Below are positions 16,800 to 27,377 of a stretch of 64,000 bases of DNA, piece by piece. The DNA is taken from positions 129,456 to 193,455 of the forward strand of contig KE159611.1 of the NCBI GenBank assembly GCA_000403295.2, read 5' to 3'. Each line of letters opens with the position of its first letter. Position 1 is the stretch's first letter. The stretch is from Lachnospiraceae bacterium M18-1. Lineage in GTDB: Bacteria; Bacillota; Clostridia; Lachnospirales; Lachnospiraceae. The notes beneath the pieces were generated by a model. That model had not been told where the DNA came from. It ran no database searches and worked only from the letters and a program-made list of their open reading frames with translations. Made by a program: the position numbers and the translations under genes.

Positions 16800-18566
16800 T
16801 TAGAATTCCTCCTTTCCCAATGAATTGGAAACCTCAACATGAAGTTCTTTGTTTACTTTGTCATATTCTACGTCCAGATTGTCTTCTGTCACATATTTGA
16901 AACGTCCGATCTGCTCGCGCACCGGAAGGTCTACCAGCTTCTGCAGCGGCGCGCCCTGGCCCAGTGCCTCGACAGACAGGTCATAGTATGCGAGAACCAG
17001 ATTCATCATCATATGCTGCTTCTTCAGAGAGGTATAAGTATCTACCTCGTGGAAGGAGTTCTGATGCAGGAAGTCCTCACGGATGGAGCGGGCTGCTTCC
17101 ATCTTCAGGCGGTCGCCTGCAGACAGCGCGTCCATACCTACCATCTTTACGATCTCTTCCAGCTCTGCTTCTTCCTGGAGCAGGGACATCATCTTCTGGC
17201 GGTTTTCTACCCAGTCTTCCGCAACCTGCGTATTGAACCAGTCTCTCATATTATCCACATACAGCGAATAGCTGGTCAGCCAGTTGATCGCCGGGAAATG
17301 TCTCTTATATGCCAGCGCGGAATCCAGTCCCCAGAACACCTTGACGATACGCAGTGTCGCCTGGGATACAGGCTCGGAAATATCACCGCCCGGAGGGGAT
17401 ACGGCGCCGATTACGGACAGGGCGCCTTCGCGTCCTTCTTTTCCAAGGGAGACCACGTGTCCCGCACGCTCATAGAACTGTGCCAGACGGCTTCCCAGGT
17501 ATGCCGGGTAACCTTCCTCACCAGGCATCTCTTCCAGACGTCCGGACATCTCACGGAGCGCCTCCGCCCAACGGGATGTGGAGTCTGCCATCAATGCTAC
17601 GGAATATCCCATGTCACGGAAATACTCGGCAATGGTGATACCTGTGTAAATGGATGCCTCACGGGCAGCCACAGGCATATCGGACGTATTCGCGATCAGA
17701 ACGGTTCTTTCCATCAGGGACTGGCCCGTCTTCGGATCCTTCAGTTCCGGGAACTCGTTCAGAACGTCGGTCATCTCATTTCCACGTTCTCCGCATCCGA
17801 TGTAAACTACGATGTCGGCTTCCGCCCATTTCGCGAGCTGATGCTGGATGACTGTCTTACCGCTTCCGAAAGGTCCCGGTACCGCAGCTACACCGCCCTT
17901 TGCGATGGGGAAGAAGGTATCTACAACACGCTGTCCTGTTACCAGCGGCATCTCCGGCGGAAGCTTTTTCTGGTAAGGTCTTCCGCGGCGGACCGGCCAC
18001 TTCTGCATCATGGTCAGTTCTTTGTCGCCCTGTGCAGTCTCTACAACCGCTACCACGTCTTCTACCGTAAATTCTCCTGCTTTGATCTCTTTGATCTTTC
18101 CGGCAGTTCCAACCGGAACCATGATCTTCTGCTCTACAACGATGGTCTCCTGTACGGTACCGATCACATCGCCCGGCTCCACTTCATCCCCAACCTTTAC
18201 GGTGGGAACAAAGTTCCATTTCAGGTCACGCTTCAGGGAGGGCACTTCCACACCACGCTTCAGATTGTTCCCCGAAACCTTCATAATATCATCCAGCGGC
18301 CTCTGGATTCCGTCATAAATGCTGGTGATCAGGCCAGGCCCCAATTCTACGGCCATAGGAACTTCCATAGACTCTACCGGCTCTCCCGGTCCCAGTCCGG
18401 ACGTCTCCTCGTATACCTGAATGGAAGCCTCATCTCCATGCATTTCAATGATTTCGCCAATCAGTCTCTGGTTGCTGACACGAACCACGTCAAACATATT
18501 CGCGTCGCGCATACCCGATGCAATAACAAGCGGGCCTGCGACTTTTTTGATTACGCCTCTGCTCAT
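16800..18566 (-). CDS. ntpA: V-type ATPase subunit A (catalytic)
   Basis: A 588-residue catalytic subunit. The start [13 protein letters not shown] at 18566 is the conserved N-terminus; GGAGG is 11 nt upstream. It carries the A-type insertion (about residues 110-190, [19 protein letters not shown]), the Walker A motif [11 protein letters not shown] (about 230), the catalytic GERGNEM and the SRWAEALRE region. It hydrolyses or makes ATP in the head. Its plus-strand shadow frame of over 600 codons is not a gene. Confidence 0.97.
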   Translation of the reverse strand: MSRGVIKKVAGPLVIASGMRDANMFDVVRVSNQRLIGEIIEMHGDEASIQVYEETSGLGPGEPVESMEVPMAVELGPGLITSIYDGIQRPLDDIMKVSGNNLKRGVEVPSLKRDLKWNFVPTVKVGDEVEPGDVIGTVQETIVVEQKIMVPVGTAGKIKEIKAGEFTVEDVVAVVETAQGDKELTMMQKWPVRRGRPYQKKLPPEMPLVTGQRVVDTFFPIAKGGVAAVPGPFGSGKTVIQHQLAKWAEADIVVYIGCGERGNEMTDVLNEFPELKDPKTGQSLMERTVLIANTSDMPVAAREASIYTGITIAEYFRDMGYSVALMADSTSRWAEALREMSGRLEEMPGEEGYPAYLGSRLAQFYERAGHVVSLGKEGREGALSVIGAVSPPGGDISEPVSQATLRIVKVFWGLDSALAYKRHFPAINWLTSYSLYVDNMRDWFNTQVAEDWVENRQKMMSLLQEEAELEEIVKMVGMDALSAGDRLKMEAARSIREDFLHQNSFHEVDTYTSLKKQHMMMNLVLAYYDLSVEALGQGAPLQKLVDLPVREQIGRFKYVTEDNLDVEYDKVNKELHVEVSNSLGKEEF

Positions 18567-18589
18567 TTGACGAATTACCTCCAATTTCT

Positions 18590-18910
18590 TTATTCTTCAG
18601 AAAACAGAATATCTGATCCGACAGCCTGCTCCACCGTCTTCTTGACGCCTTCCACACCTGCCCCGGTATTCCCGGACACGCCCGGAATCTGAATGATCGC
18701 CGGCGTGGTCTGCTCCTGATATTCCGCTATTTCATCTTTAATTTCTGCCGCCACGGCTTCTGTAATATAGATGATCCCATATTTTCCGCCTGCAAGCTGG
18801 CGCAGCTTATCCCTGGCTTCTTCGGTGGTCTTTACCGGACAGATGCTAAGACCCAGCGTCGCGAAACCATAGATACTGTCGTAATCGCCGATAACTGCAA
18901 TCTTATACAT
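18590..18910 (-). CDS. ntpG: V-type ATPase subunit F (central stalk)
   Basis: A 106-residue protein beginning [20 protein letters not shown], the hallmark of subunit F, and with the middle strand [14 protein letters not shown]. It binds subunit D in the rotor stalk. Its ATG overlaps the end of subunit C by 8 bp, with GGGAGATGT ahead. The name ntpG follows the Enterococcus hirae operon, where this subunit has that letter. Confidence 0.95.
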   Translation of the reverse strand: MYKIAVIGDYDSIYGFATLGLSICPVKTTEEARDKLRQLAGGKYGIIYITEAVAAEIKDEIAEYQEQTTPAIIQIPGVSGNTGAGVEGVKKTVEQAVGSDILFSEE

Positions 18911-19874
18911 ACATCTCCCTTACCCTTTCCCGAATCGCCTCATCCGGAAATTCGTTCTGCTTTCCGGTCAGGATGATCCGAACTGTCTTGATCTCATTCT
19001 CCCTGGCAAGCTGATACGCCACCAGAGGCCCTACTGAAAACGCATTGTACTTCTGGGGACGGATGGTTTCCATCATCCGGTTGTCGCACCAGCGTTCAAA
19101 TGCGGACGGAGACTCCTCCAGAGCCTGCGCGCCTTCCGCATAGGCCGTTCCGGACAGGTATTCTCCGATTGCCTCCGGCCCGGACAGAGCCGCCTTGGCA
19201 AGCTGATCCGCGCTGACGCTTTCGCATTCCGCCAGGGCACGCTTCATGAAGTCCAGAGACTTCCCGGTCTTCTGGCATCGCACCGCAATCTTGATATCCG
19301 CGATGGCAACCGTAGACTCCGCGTAATTGCGGATGATCTCGTCCTTCGCGCTCATGCCTGCCTCATAGATGGCTTCCAGCGCAGCCCGATCTACGATCAC
19401 GTCGCAGAGCTGGCCGTCCCGTGTATGAAGAAGCGTATCATATGCCTCCTGCGCCACGGCAGCCATGTTGTCCGGAAGCCGGCCGAACTCTTTATTTTCC
19501 ACGATCTCCAGCATCTCCCTTCCTGGGATCGCACAGTCGTCGTAGAAAATATTCTCCGTCTGAACCTCGGTGCACACTTCCTTGATCGCCGCTTTCAGAT
19601 TATGGTATACCTTAGAATAGGAAAGCACATCAAACACGGACAGATCCGGAGCCACTTCCCGGATCACCTCCCAGGTCTTCTCCTCCTCCCGCTTTAACAT
19701 GGCGGAGGCATCGAGGCCCGTCTCATGGTCTCCCCAGCCCTTTTCGCTCAACAGCTCCAGGCACTGCTTTTCACTCTGACAGTTCACAAGCTGGTCAATT
19801 ACAGAATCCGTCAGCAGGGATGCTTCCAACGAACGTATACGCGCAACCGCGTAAGTATATTCTAAATCATTCAA
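18903..19874 (-). CDS. ntpC: V-type ATPase subunit C (rotor cap, d subunit)
   Basis: A 323-residue protein. The real start is a TTG at 19872-19874, six bases after GGAGGG, giving MNDLEYTYAVARIRSLEASLL, the expected N-terminus; longer readings from an upstream ATG have no support. Three helical repeats follow, as in the funnel-shaped subunit that joins the K ring to the stalk (LRIGK-like IKAAIKEVCTEV in the middle; FSVGPLVAYQLARENEIKTV near the end is a strong family motif). Confidence 0.94.
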   Translation of the reverse strand: MNDLEYTYAVARIRSLEASLLTDSVIDQLVNCQSEKQCLELLSEKGWGDHETGLDASAMLKREEEKTWEVIREVAPDLSVFDVLSYSKVYHNLKAAIKEVCTEVQTENIFYDDCAIPGREMLEIVENKEFGRLPDNMAAVAQEAYDTLLHTRDGQLCDVIVDRAALEAIYEAGMSAKDEIIRNYAESTVAIADIKIAVRCQKTGKSLDFMKRALAECESVSADQLAKAALSGPEAIGEYLSGTAYAEGAQALEESPSAFERWCDNRMMETIRPQKYNAFSVGPLVAYQLARENEIKTVRIILTGKQNEFPDEAIRERVREMYV

Positions 19875-19970
19875 AATATTCCCTCCTGTGTCATACGAAA
19901 AACCTGCCTTCGGCAGACTTTTTCGTATACTATGGTATACAGCTATGCGAGTTCTGCGCATAGCAATATT

Positions 19971-20564
19971 CTATATAAATAACACCTCATGAACTTTATC
20001 GGACAAATAGTCTTTCTTTGCATCAAACATTGCCCGGATCGTACAATTCTCTTCCACTCCGCCGTATACCAGGATAAAACCGCCATCCATCTCTTTTGCT
20101 TCCGCGGACAGCTTCAGGCTTCCGCCCTTTTTCTGAGCGGCCATTTCCATCTCGGCTTCAAATCCCTTAGGCATACGCTTCAGATCCTTCGCATTGAACG
20201 AAATGATGCCGTCCCCAGGCTGGGCATATTTGTCGAGCATCTTTGTGATCATCTCAAAATATGCTGCGTCATCCTGCGCGCACACCTTCTCATACGCGTT
20301 CCGGATCACGTCTGCGATCACTTCCTGCTTCGCCTGGAGGATTGCCTGCTTACGCTGCATCTCGCCGGATGACTTCACCCGATCCGCGTAAACCGCAACC
20401 GCCTCCTGAGATTTTGCCTGCAGCCTTGAAGCTTCCGCTTCCGCCTCCGCCTTCGCTTCGCTGATCATCCGCTCCGCTTTCTCATTGGCCTCGGCAAGCT
20501 TCACTTCTGCTGAGTGGTTCGCTTCATCCAGGATCTGACTTTTTATCTTGTCTAATCCACTCAT
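19971..20564 (-). CDS. ntpE: V-type ATPase subunit E (peripheral stalk)
   Basis: A 197-residue protein. The first 100 residues form a long charged helix rich in Ala, Glu and Lys (ANEKAERMISEAKAEAEAEA), which pairs with subunit NtpF as a peripheral stalk. The C-terminal part (MDGGFILVYGGVEENCTIRA) is the globular domain that holds the head. GAGGTG lies 6 nt upstream of the ATG. A 96-bp gap to subunit C (19875-19970) holds a small hairpin around CGAAAAACCTGCCTTCGGCAG-like sequence at 19898-19920. Confidence 0.95.
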   Translation of the reverse strand: MSGLDKIKSQILDEANHSAEVKLAEANEKAERMISEAKAEAEAEASRLQAKSQEAVAVYADRVKSSGEMQRKQAILQAKQEVIADVIRNAYEKVCAQDDAAYFEMITKMLDKYAQPGDGIISFNAKDLKRMPKGFEAEMEMAAQKKGGSLKLSAEAKEMDGGFILVYGGVEENCTIRAMFDAKKDYLSDKVHEVLFI

Positions 20565-20658
20565 CTATCACACCTCATACTTATCATTTTTTCTTTCCGT
20601 TTCAGCAGCTCCCGCGAAGTAACCTTCCCGGCATGCTGCTGCGGAAGATCAAGCCGAA

Positions 20659-21144
<486 letters not shown>

Positions 21145-23157
21145 CTAGTCCTCCTTAATATCTGCATATTTTGTATTTTCTTTAAATGGATTGAACATTC
21201 TTCCGCCGCCCTCGTAGAACTTACCGAAAAATTCTACATACTGCAGACGGTTTGTGTGAACATATGCGCCCAGCAGGTTGATCGCCAGGTTCAGTGTATG
21301 TCCCACGATAAACACAACGATGAATAAAATCACGCCGAAGATGCCGTTGCCGGCCATGCTTCCCATCTGGTTGACAACCTGCGCGATAACGCCGGTTGCA
21401 AGTCCCAGTGCAAGAAGCCTGGAATAGGACAGCACGTCGCTGAGCCATCCTGTCACATTGTATAGATCATATGCGCCAAGCGCGATCCTGAGTCCGAAGT
21501 TCTTGTTCTCTCTGCCTGACATCAGCAGGATACCAACCACTCCGATGATCGCGAACGCCTTGCCCAGAAAATTGACAAATTCCGGGAATACGATCTTCGC
21601 CCCTGCGACGGAAGCAAAAATATCTGTCGGCAGGAACATGATGATCAGTCCGATCAGGAACAGGAACCAGAGCATCACGTCACAGAAGAAATCCAGATAC
21701 CTGTTGTCTTTGATGCACATATATCCTTTGATCCCCAATCCGGTAAACAAATGGATCAGTCCAAACAGCATGGAATAGATCAAAAGCTTCATCGGGTCAT
21801 TCAGCGGAATGAACCAAAGAGCCGGTATCTCCACCTGATTGCCGAAGAATGTCCTGGACACCACATTCACCACATCTCCAAAGTAGCCTCCAAACATCAC
21901 GCCCCAGAACAATGTGGACAACCCGCACCAGAAAAACAACTTCAGTGACTTTTTCATACCTGCTCCCATCCTCGGGAACTTCTTAAGCGCCGCACCGCAT
22001 GCAATGGATACGATTGCTCCATATGCCGCATCGGACAGCATCAAACCAAATAAAAATACATAGAATACGGACATGATCGCCGTAGGATCGACCTCTCCCT
22101 TTGCCGGGAGGCCGTAGGATTCCAGAATCCCTTCTGCACTCTCTGAGAACGAATTATTCTGAAGAAGCACCGGTGCTTCCTCGTCCTCTTTCAGTTTTTC
22201 CACATCGACTACACAGTCATACCTGCCTTCCAGCGCACTTTTAAGCTTATCCGTATATTTTGCCGGTACGTAGCCGCTGATAAAAAATGTACGCTCTGAC
22301 TGGGGCAGAGTTCCCAGTACCTCATACTTGTCTGCGCGGACGCGGTAGTAGTCTGCAAGGAGTTTTAAGCTGTCCCGGCTGACTCCCAGGCCTGCCAGCT
22401 GCTGCTCAATCTCCTCAATCTTCAGCTCCCGCCTGTTAATCTCGGCTTCCATCTCTGTTTTTGCCTCCGCGGGCACCTGCTGCAGGATCTGAGATGGTCT
22501 TGCAAACCCCCGGCTGCGAAGCGCCTCTTCCACCTGATGCGCTTCCTCTCTCAAACAGAAGACGGTAAGATAAGTTCCTTCCTGTCCCGCGGAGACGATA
22601 TGCACTTCAAACCCCTGGGCTTTTGGCGCCTTCTCCGCGATCGCGGAATAGATCTGCTCCAGGCTGCATTCTCCCGGCATGATTCCGAGCAGCATCTCCG
22701 TATGCTTCGTCCCCTCATAATCCATCGGTACTTCCAGCGGAAGCCATGGCTTCAGGCTCTCAATGCTGTTCTCCAGCTTCAGGATCTCGGACTTCTGCTC
22801 CGCCCGCTCCCGGTCCAGTGACTGAATCTGGTTCGCTGTCCTAAGCAGGGTTTCCTTGTCACCGATGATCTGTTGGTATCTCTTCTGATCTACCAGATCC
22901 TTCCCGGCGAGAGAAGACAGCATGGATTTTTTCTCCGGTGCGTAAATCTGAAGAATATCCAGCGCACGGTCAACAGAGGCTGCTGCCTTTTCAAAGCTGC
23001 TTCTGGCATTCGCCGTATCCATCCGTCTGAAATCTTCATCTTCCTCCAGGAATTGGCTGACCTCCATGACGCCCATGCTCTGCAGCTTTTCCAGAATCGC
23101 TTTCCGGTTCTTCTTCAATGCGCAGATACTGATTCGCTGCATCTGCAATACCGCCAT
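21145..23157 (-). CDS. ntpI: V-type ATPase subunit I (a subunit, stator)
   Basis: A 670-residue stator subunit. The cytoplasmic first half (about residues 1-330) has two coiled-coil arms; the second half has about seven transmembrane segments, including LSDVLSYSRLLALGLATGVIA with the essential Arg that faces the K ring. Length is in the normal range. GGAGGG lies 10 nt upstream of the ATG. The 268-bp gap to ntpF (23158-23425) contains no supported gene. Confidence 0.96.
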   Translation of the reverse strand: MAVLQMQRISICALKKNRKAILEKLQSMGVMEVSQFLEEDEDFRRMDTANARSSFEKAAASVDRALDILQIYAPEKKSMLSSLAGKDLVDQKRYQQIIGDKETLLRTANQIQSLDRERAEQKSEILKLENSIESLKPWLPLEVPMDYEGTKHTEMLLGIMPGECSLEQIYSAIAEKAPKAQGFEVHIVSAGQEGTYLTVFCLREEAHQVEEALRSRGFARPSQILQQVPAEAKTEMEAEINRRELKIEEIEQQLAGLGVSRDSLKLLADYYRVRADKYEVLGTLPQSERTFFISGYVPAKYTDKLKSALEGRYDCVVDVEKLKEDEEAPVLLQNNSFSESAEGILESYGLPAKGEVDPTAIMSVFYVFLFGLMLSDAAYGAIVSIACGAALKKFPRMGAGMKKSLKLFFWCGLSTLFWGVMFGGYFGDVVNVVSRTFFGNQVEIPALWFIPLNDPMKLLIYSMLFGLIHLFTGLGIKGYMCIKDNRYLDFFCDVMLWFLFLIGLIIMFLPTDIFASVAGAKIVFPEFVNFLGKAFAIIGVVGILLMSGRENKNFGLRIALGAYDLYNVTGWLSDVLSYSRLLALGLATGVIAQVVNQMGSMAGNGIFGVILFIVVFIVGHTLNLAINLLGAYVHTNRLQYVEFFGKFYEGGGRMFNPFKENTKYADIKED

Positions 23158-23425
23158 AATCTAATCCCTCCTTTTTCTTTCCTAATTTTTTTGACTTTTC
23201 CAAGCGGTCATCCTGTGATCCGGCTTTGAAAAATCATGCTTGATATCATCCGCAGTCACGGACCATATCTGACAGAATCGTCTGGCACTTCGCATAAGAC
23301 CATTTTCCAAGTGCAACTTGTTCACAACAATACGAAAGCCACCAATCCCCCCGGAATTGATGACGCTATGTGTATCCGCGTACTTGTGAAAATATCCCTG
23401 CTCTGTGCGTGATGGACTCTCTGTC

Positions 23426-23734
23426 TCAAATCAGTTCCGATACCACAAGATTCACCGCCGCATCGTGCTTCTGCTGGGCAAGCTCCTTAAGCGCCGCCAC
23501 TTCCCTCCGAATCTCGGACATCGCTGAATCCAAATCCTGTGTACCTTTTTCTTTTGCCTTTTCCATATCGGACTGAGCCTTCTGCTTCATGTTCTGAATC
23601 TGTTCTGACTTCAATGCCTCTGCTTTTTTTGCTGCTTCATCCAGAATGTCTCTATACTTGGACTCAGCCTCTCTGACCACAGCGTCTGCCTTCGCTTCGG
23701 TCTCTTTAATTGCCTGAATTGTGTTCTCGACCAT
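23426..23734 (-). CDS. ntpF: V-type ATPase peripheral stalk subunit (G/H, NtpF-like)
   Basis: A 102-residue, almost wholly helical protein with Ala, Glu, Lys and Gln in heptads (TEAKADAVVREAESKYRDIL, then AAKKAEALKSEQIQNMKQKA). It is the long partner helix of subunit E. As first gene of the operon it corresponds to ntpF of Enterococcus hirae. GAAGGTGAG lies ahead of the ATG. Confidence 0.88.
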   Translation of the reverse strand: MVENTIQAIKETEAKADAVVREAESKYRDILDEAAKKAEALKSEQIQNMKQKAQSDMEKAKEKGTQDLDSAMSEIRREVAALKELAQQKHDAAVNLVVSELI

Positions 23735-23769
23735 ATCTGACTCACCTTCTTTCTAAGTACACATTCTAT

Positions 23770-23778
23770 ATCATACCA
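23770..23778 (-). promoter_or_regulatory. Likely extended -10 promoter of the V-ATPase operon
   Basis: On the minus strand TGGTATGAT (extended -10; TATGAT at 23770-23775) lies 36 bp upstream of ntpF. No good -35 is at the right spacing, which an extended -10 can tolerate. Confidence 0.4.
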
Positions 23779-23919
23779 CAATTCTTGGGATGTAGTCTAC
23801 AATTTTTTCATAATTTTCCAACAATCGTGCAATAAAGTTGTTTTCATTTGAACAAACTGCATAAAATACAATCACTGTTTATCCTATTCACGATTTCCCA
23901 TTCTATGCAGAATATCTGT

Positions 23920-24417
23920 TTATGTCTCCCATTCCAGACGATGCAGGCTTCCCGCCGTTTCCATCCCGGCAAACCGGTTCTGCCGGAGCGCTTCGTAAAG
24001 GATGACTGCGGCGGAATTGCCCAGGTTCAGGGAACGGATCCCTCCGATCATAGGAATCCGCACGCAGTCCCCCCGGTGCCGCACCAGGATTTCTTCCGGA
24101 ATCCCGGCGCTTTCTTTTCCAAACATGATATAGCAGTCCGGCTCGTACCGGATCTCCGTATACATCTTTTCTGCTTTCGTGGTGGCCATATAAAGCTTCG
24201 CTCCCGGATTTTTTTCCAGAAAATCCTCATAGTTGATATAGGTCGTGACATCCAGGTCCTTCCAGTAATCCATCCCGGCGCGGCGGAGTGACTTTTCATC
24301 CAGCCTGAAGCCAAGAGGTTCGATCAAATGAAGACGGCTTCCCGTTGCCACACAAGTCCTGCCGATGTTCCCGGTATTGGCCGGAATCTCAGGTTCCATC
24401 AATACGATATTCAGCAT
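23920..24417 (-). CDS. trmL: tRNA (cytidine/uridine-34-2'-O)-methyltransferase TrmL
   Basis: A 165-residue SPOUT methyltransferase of the usual TrmL length. Motifs: EPEIPANTGNIGRTC at the N-terminus, YIMFGKESAGIPEEIL in the middle and IPMIGGIRSLNLGNSAAVILYEA at the knotted C-terminus that binds SAM; the last is cut here to RSLNLGNSAAVILYEA. It methylates the ribose at the wobble base of certain leucine tRNAs. AAAGGGAAATGAG precedes the ATG. It is not obviously in an operon with the neighbours. Confidence 0.95.
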   Translation of the reverse strand: MLNIVLMEPEIPANTGNIGRTCVATGSRLHLIEPLGFRLDEKSLRRAGMDYWKDLDVTTYINYEDFLEKNPGAKLYMATTKAEKMYTEIRYEPDCYIMFGKESAGIPEEILVRHRGDCVRIPMIGGIRSLNLGNSAAVILYEALRQNRFAGMETAGSLHRLEWET

Positions 24418-24469
24418 CTCATTTCCCTTTCTGCTTTACAGTTTACCGGCCTGCGGCCATGCGGCGCGG

Positions 24470-25645
24470 CTAACCTTCCCGCTCATTGCGCAGCCGCTGG
24501 ATAAAATGTTCCAGTCTCCCCAGCGCTGCTTTCAGATCCTCCAGGGAATAAGCATAAGAAATTCTCAAAAAACCTTCCCCGCATTCTCCAAACGCGCTTC
24601 CGGGCACCACGGCAACCCTCTCTTCTTTCAAAAGCCTTGTGGCAAATTCGTCGGAGGACATCTGAAACTCTTCAATACTCGGGAACACATAAAAGGCCCC
24701 GTAAGGTTCAAAGCATGCCAGCCCCATGCGGGCAAACTCATGCATCAGGAACCGCCTTCTCTGGTTGTATGCCCTGCGCATCTCCTCCACATCCTCATCA
24801 CAGCTGCGCAGTCCTTCCACAGCCGCATACTGGCTGTTGGTGGGTGCGCACATGATAGCGAACTGGTGAAGCTTGATCATCTGTTTTAGGATTTCTTCCG
24901 GTCCGCAGCAGTATCCGAGGCGCCATCCGGTCATTGCGAAGCCTTTGGAAAATCCGTTGATCACGATCGTCCTTTCCCGCATTCCGGGCAGGCTGGCAAT
25001 GGAAACGTGTTCTCCTTTGTAACTCAGTTCCGAATAGATCTCGTCGGAGATCACATAGAGATCGTGTTCCTTTACAAATTCTGCCACCGGCTCTAAGTCT
25101 TCCCTCGTCATGATCGATCCGGTAGGATTATTGGGAAACGGCATCACCAGGATTTTTGTCCGCTCCGTAACCTTCTTTTCCATGTCATCCACTGTCAGCT
25201 TAAATTCATTTTCATTTTTTAATTCCACGACTACGGGAACCCCGTCCGCCATGATGGCACAGGGCACATAGGACACATAGCAGGGCTGAGGGATCAGCAC
25301 TTCGTCCCCAGGATCCAGCATACAGCGCATCGCCACATCAATGGCTTCGCTGCCGCCTACCGTCACCATGGTTTCTTTTTTCGGGTCATAGGAAACGTGG
25401 ATCTTCCGTTCCAGATATCGGCAGATCTCGTCGCGCAGCTCCTGCAGTCCTGCATTGGACGTATAAAAGGTCCTTCCTCTTTCCAGGGAAAAGATGCCTT
25501 CCTCCCGAATCCTCCACGGCGTATCAAAATCCGGCTCCCCGACACCAAGTGAAATAACATCATCCATCTCGCTTGCAATGTCAAAAAACTTCCGGATGCC
25601 GGATGGCTGGACCTGTGTGATTTTTTTCGCGATAGGGTTTCTCAT
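24470..25645 (-). CDS. PLP-dependent class I/II aminotransferase
   Basis: A 391-residue fold-type I enzyme. VINGFSKGFAMTGWRLGYCC holds the PLP-binding Lys (about residue 233); FPNNPTGSIM and ISDEIYSELSYKG are the other cofactor motifs. The family includes aspartate and aromatic aminotransferases (PatA/AspC-like); substrate cannot be told. The ATG overlaps the stop of the upstream Lrp-type regulator gene (TAATG), so the regulator probably controls this enzyme in response to an amino acid. Confidence 0.93.
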   Translation of the reverse strand: MRNPIAKKITQVQPSGIRKFFDIASEMDDVISLGVGEPDFDTPWRIREEGIFSLERGRTFYTSNAGLQELRDEICRYLERKIHVSYDPKKETMVTVGGSEAIDVAMRCMLDPGDEVLIPQPCYVSYVPCAIMADGVPVVVELKNENEFKLTVDDMEKKVTERTKILVMPFPNNPTGSIMTREDLEPVAEFVKEHDLYVISDEIYSELSYKGEHVSIASLPGMRERTIVINGFSKGFAMTGWRLGYCCGPEEILKQMIKLHQFAIMCAPTNSQYAAVEGLRSCDEDVEEMRRAYNQRRRFLMHEFARMGLACFEPYGAFYVFPSIEEFQMSSDEFATRLLKEERVAVVPGSAFGECGEGFLRISYAYSLEDLKAALGRLEHFIQRLRNEREG

Positions 25646-26145
25646 TACGGAGTCACCACCATCCTTTCCGATTCGGTCTTCGGCACCATGATCGTCCCGA
25701 AATCTTTGTATTTTTTCAAGATAAAATAAGTTGCGGTGCTGATCACGGAATCAATGGGCGCCAGCTTTTCAGATACGAACCTTGAAACCTCCTTCAGCGT
25801 CTTGCCTTCCAGCGTCACCAGCAGGTCGTAGCCGCCGGAGATCAGATATACCGCATGAACCTCCGGATAGTTATAGATACGCTCAGCGATCCGGTCAAAG
25901 CCCTGATTCCTCTGCGGCGTCACACGCACCTCAATCAGCGCGGTCACCTTCTCTGTACCGGTCTTGTCCCAGTCAATCAGCGTGTGGTATCCGCAGATGA
26001 CCTTTTCCTTCTCCATTTCTGCGATCTCATTTGCCACTATGGCTTCCTCCAGCCCCAGCAGCACAGCCAGCTCTTTTAAGTCAATCCGGCTGTTCCTCTC
26101 CATATTTTTTAAAATTTCATTTCTCAGTGTCAAACGATTTTCCAT
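25645..26145 (-). CDS. Lrp/AsnC-family transcriptional regulator
   Basis: A 166-residue regulator: helix-turn-helix in the first 60 residues (MERNSRIDLKELAVLLGLEE) and an AsnC-type ligand-binding domain after it (TALIEVRVTPQRNQGFDRIA, YLISGGYDLLVTLEG). GGGAGACT lies before the ATG. Coupled to the aminotransferase gene; the pair is common in Firmicutes. An amino acid is the likely effector. Confidence 0.93.
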   Translation of the reverse strand: MENRLTLRNEILKNMERNSRIDLKELAVLLGLEEAIVANEIAEMEKEKVICGYHTLIDWDKTGTEKVTALIEVRVTPQRNQGFDRIAERIYNYPEVHAVYLISGGYDLLVTLEGKTLKEVSRFVSEKLAPIDSVISTATYFILKKYKDFGTIMVPKTESERMVVTP

Positions 26146-26233
26146 AGTCTCCCTTTCTAACTGTAGTTTTCAATAATATTCTGTCCGAATCAACAGTATA
26201 AAAGCCATAGCTCCTTCTGCCGTTTCGTTAGAT

Positions 26234-27229
26234 TTATAATAAACGTTCTGCCCACCACCGCATTAGTTCATCCGGCGCGGGACGGTCCAAAAACCTTCTC
26301 TCTTCTCCGCTTGTGACCACCCGTGCATTCCCTGCAGTAGTGACCCCAAGCACACTGGCTCGCGCGCCTCCCCCGCTGAGGGTCCGTGCAAGCTGCTCCC
26401 CGTGCTCCGTGATCATCAGGATGCTTCCCGCAGAAGTCATCTGATAGGGGTTCAAATGAAAGTATTCACAGAGTTCCACTGTCTCCTGGCGGATGCTCAT
26501 TTTTTTCAGATCTACGCTCAGGCCCACGCCTGCCGCTTCTGCCAGTTCCCACAATGTCCCCAGTATTCCGCCGCTTCCGATCTGCTGCATAGCCGTCACG
26601 CAGCCGGATACTGTTCGGATTGCGTCCAGCCGGATAAGCTCGCTGTCCAGCGCCTGAATCTGGCGCAGAAAAGCAGAGGAGAACCGTCTGCCCAGTTCTT
26701 CCCGGCATTCGTCCAGGATCCGCAGCGTTCCTTCCAGACCGACATAACCGCACAGCACGATATCCTGCCGGGGCGCCGCGTCAGACAGACACAGCAGTTT
26801 TCCTTCCTCCGCCTGCCCCAGGGCCGTCACCTGGACCAGAGGCTGCCGGACTGCCGGACTCACCTCCGCCTGGATGCCTGCAATGGGAAGGCCGAGCCTC
26901 CGGCAAAGCTGCTCCATCCGCCGGATCATTTCCTGCAGCAATGGTTCCTCCGCGGTCTCCGGCAGGGTGATCCAGGCCGTGATTCCCGAAGGCACGCCTC
27001 CTCTGGCAGCAATGTCATGGACTGCCTTCGAAACAGCATAAGTACCGGCAGTCGGCGCCTCTCCGGACGCGCAGGCTGACGCGCTCAGCAGGATTGCACC
27101 TGATTCCATGGTCATTGCCGTACACGTCTCCGCTTTGGAGGGCTTCAGCAGGAACTCCGGGTCATCCATATGCATTTGTTTTTGTACGGATCTGTTCCAT
27201 ACGGTCTGTGAAAGCTTTCCGGGCTTCAT
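26234..27229 (-). CDS. AIR synthase-related protein (HypE/ThiL-like fold)
   Basis: A 331-residue protein starting MKPGKLSQTVWNRSVQKQM, with AGGAGGAGACT upstream. Both halves of the AIR synthase fold are visible: an N-terminal part with AVSKAVHDIAARGGVPSGI (the usual dinuclear nucleotide/metal loop) and a C-terminal part with MITEHGEQLARTL. Relatives activate small substrates with ATP (HypE, ThiL, PurM). It is one of the small stand-alone forms of unknown substrate. It lies 89 bp from the Lrp gene, same strand, but a separate promoter is likely. Confidence 0.85.
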   Translation of the reverse strand: MKPGKLSQTVWNRSVQKQMHMDDPEFLLKPSKAETCTAMTMESGAILLSASACASGEAPTAGTYAVSKAVHDIAARGGVPSGITAWITLPETAEEPLLQEMIRRMEQLCRRLGLPIAGIQAEVSPAVRQPLVQVTALGQAEEGKLLCLSDAAPRQDIVLCGYVGLEGTLRILDECREELGRRFSSAFLRQIQALDSELIRLDAIRTVSGCVTAMQQIGSGGILGTLWELAEAAGVGLSVDLKKMSIRQETVELCEYFHLNPYQMTSAGSILMITEHGEQLARTLSGGGARASVLGVTTAGNARVVTSGEERRFLDRPAPDELMRWWAERLL

Positions 27230-27377
27230 AGTCTCCTCCTGGTACCCGTGTGCTGACCATATGATGTTCCAGCACACCAGGTTGACTCTTTGCATTCTGC
27301 AGATATTTTATAATGATAGATCTCGCATACGGAACCGCTGTATCGTTATCTGCCCTGTTCTGATCAGACGGGACATC

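Noticed and set aside
15705..16823. Plus-strand open frame of 372 codons
   Set aside because: Antisense shadow of the V-ATPase B subunit.
16839..18692. Plus-strand open frame of 617 codons
   Set aside because: It is the antisense shadow of the V-ATPase A subunit gene; the minus-strand protein is highly conserved and the plus-strand product resembles nothing.
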